This document shows positions 5,992-6,357 of a stretch of 6,357 bases of DNA, piece after piece. The first letter of the stretch is position 1; every line of letters starts with the position of its first letter. Source of the stretch: Actinomycetota bacterium (GTDB taxonomy: Bacteria > Actinomycetota > Thermoleophilia > Solirubrobacterales > Solirubrobacteraceae); assembly GCA_009699565.1 (NCBI GenBank), contig WLNX01000105.1, positions 1 through 6,357 on the forward strand, written 5' to 3'. Under the pieces are notes generated by a model. It was not told where the DNA came from. It made no database searches and worked only from the letters and a program-made list of their open reading frames with translations. A program made the position numbers and the translations under genes.

Positions 5992-6357
5992 ATGGGCGCC
6001 AAGGGGCTGCCGCAGGAACCGGCCGCAAGGCGGACGATGCCGCCGTTTGGCGAGGAGCACGACGAGCTGCGCGACTCGCTGCGGCGCTTCGTCGCGGCTG
6101 AGCTGGCACCGCACGCAGATGAGTGGGAGCGCGAGCGCTGGTTCCCGAACGAGCTCTTCCCGCGAATGGGTGAGCTCGGCTTCTTTGGACTCGGCAAACC
6201 GACGGAGATCGGCGGCCAAGGCGGCGACGTGCTGCACGAGGCGGTACTGGCCGAGGAGCTGGCGGCTTGCGGCTCGGCCGGCGTAGCCGCCGGGCTGGGC
6301 GCGCACGTTGCGATCGCCACTCCCCCGGTTTGGAAGTTCGGCACCGACGACCAGCAC
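5992..6357 (+). CDS. Second acyl-CoA dehydrogenase, partial (N-terminal domain only)
   Basis: The 122 visible residues are the start of an acyl-CoA dehydrogenase N-terminal helical domain, still open at the window edge. Conserved parts include EEHDELRDSLRRF (21-33), ELAPHADEWE (37-46), PRMGELGFFGLGKP (57-70), GGQGGD (74-79), VLAEEL (85-90) and FGTDDQ (116-121). Aligned by hand with the preceding gene from its residue 22, about half the positions are identical, with one extra residue here near position 50. This suggests tandem duplication and divergence. The first 18 residues are an Ala/Pro/Arg-rich extension absent from the family core. The ATG at 6037 (residue 16), with AAGG 6 nt before it, is an alternative start. 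I favour 5992 because of its position right after the upstream stop. The FAD-binding C-terminal domain and catalytic base lie outside the window, so activity and substrate cannot be judged. It is probably cotranscribed with the first dehydrogenase. Confidence 0.9.
   Translation, partial: MGAKGLPQEPAARRTMPPFGEEHDELRDSLRRFVAAELAPHADEWERERWFPNELFPRMGELGFFGLGKPTEIGGQGGDVLHEAVLAEELAACGSAGVAAGLGAHVAIATPPVWKFGTDDQH

Noticed and set aside
5301..6344. Long minus-strand open frame (347 codons) across both acyl-CoA dehydrogenase genes.
   Set aside because: The plus strand encodes clear dehydrogenase motifs throughout. The antisense translation is low-complexity Ala/Ser/Arg/Leu-rich, as expected from GC-rich codon bias.

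Overview
The window is GC-rich with tightly packed genes and reads as a bacterial acyl-CoA and keto-acid catabolism locus. Strong third-position G/C, compact spacing, apparently leaderless starts and biotin-dependent acyl-CoA carboxylase chemistry all fit an actinobacterium. A deep-branching lineage such as Thermoleophilia is possible, but that is a low-confidence guess because no phylogenetic marker is present. I saw no mobile element, RNA gene, CRISPR array or prophage sequence.

Layout: two divergent transcription units meet at an 87-bp intergenic region (4710-4796). Leftward (- strand), in transcription order, are an enoyl-CoA hydratase/isomerase-family protein (4709-3927), the carboxyltransferase (beta) subunit of a propionyl/acetyl-CoA-type carboxylase (3894-2314), a CoA-acylating methylmalonate-/malonate-semialdehyde dehydrogenase, MmsA (2310-796), and a beta-keto acid cleavage enzyme (BKACE, DUF849) that runs off the left edge (787-1). 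Rightward (+ strand) are a complete acyl-CoA dehydrogenase (4797-5984) and, 7 bp later, a second acyl-CoA dehydrogenase cut by the right edge (5992-6357).

How the genes could work together (inference): acyl-CoA dehydrogenase, enoyl-CoA hydratase, semialdehyde dehydrogenase and propionyl-CoA-type carboxylase match steps of valine/isobutyryl-CoA breakdown: isobutyryl-CoA to methacrylyl-CoA, to 3-hydroxyisobutyryl-CoA, to methylmalonate semialdehyde, to propionyl-CoA, to methylmalonyl-CoA. The hydroxyisobutyryl-CoA hydrolase, hydroxyisobutyrate dehydrogenase and biotin carboxylase subunit are not in the window. A leucine route is the main rival, because the first dehydrogenase has an isovaleryl-CoA-dehydrogenase-like active site and the hydratase has a methylglutaconyl-CoA-hydratase-like one. 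The carboxyltransferase, however, lacks the methylcrotonyl-CoA carboxylase signature. The BKACE gene belongs to neither textbook pathway and is the most open functional question.

The sequence suggests three translation-start modes. Two genes have a TANNNT element exactly 7 nt before the ATG and no Shine-Dalgarno (leaderless pattern). One starts 3 nt after the preceding stop without a ribosome-binding site (reinitiation). Three have Shine-Dalgarno motifs, two of them built partly from the preceding TAG stop codon. I did not find a clearly new kind of system; the findings are mainly about enzyme specificity and expression logic.
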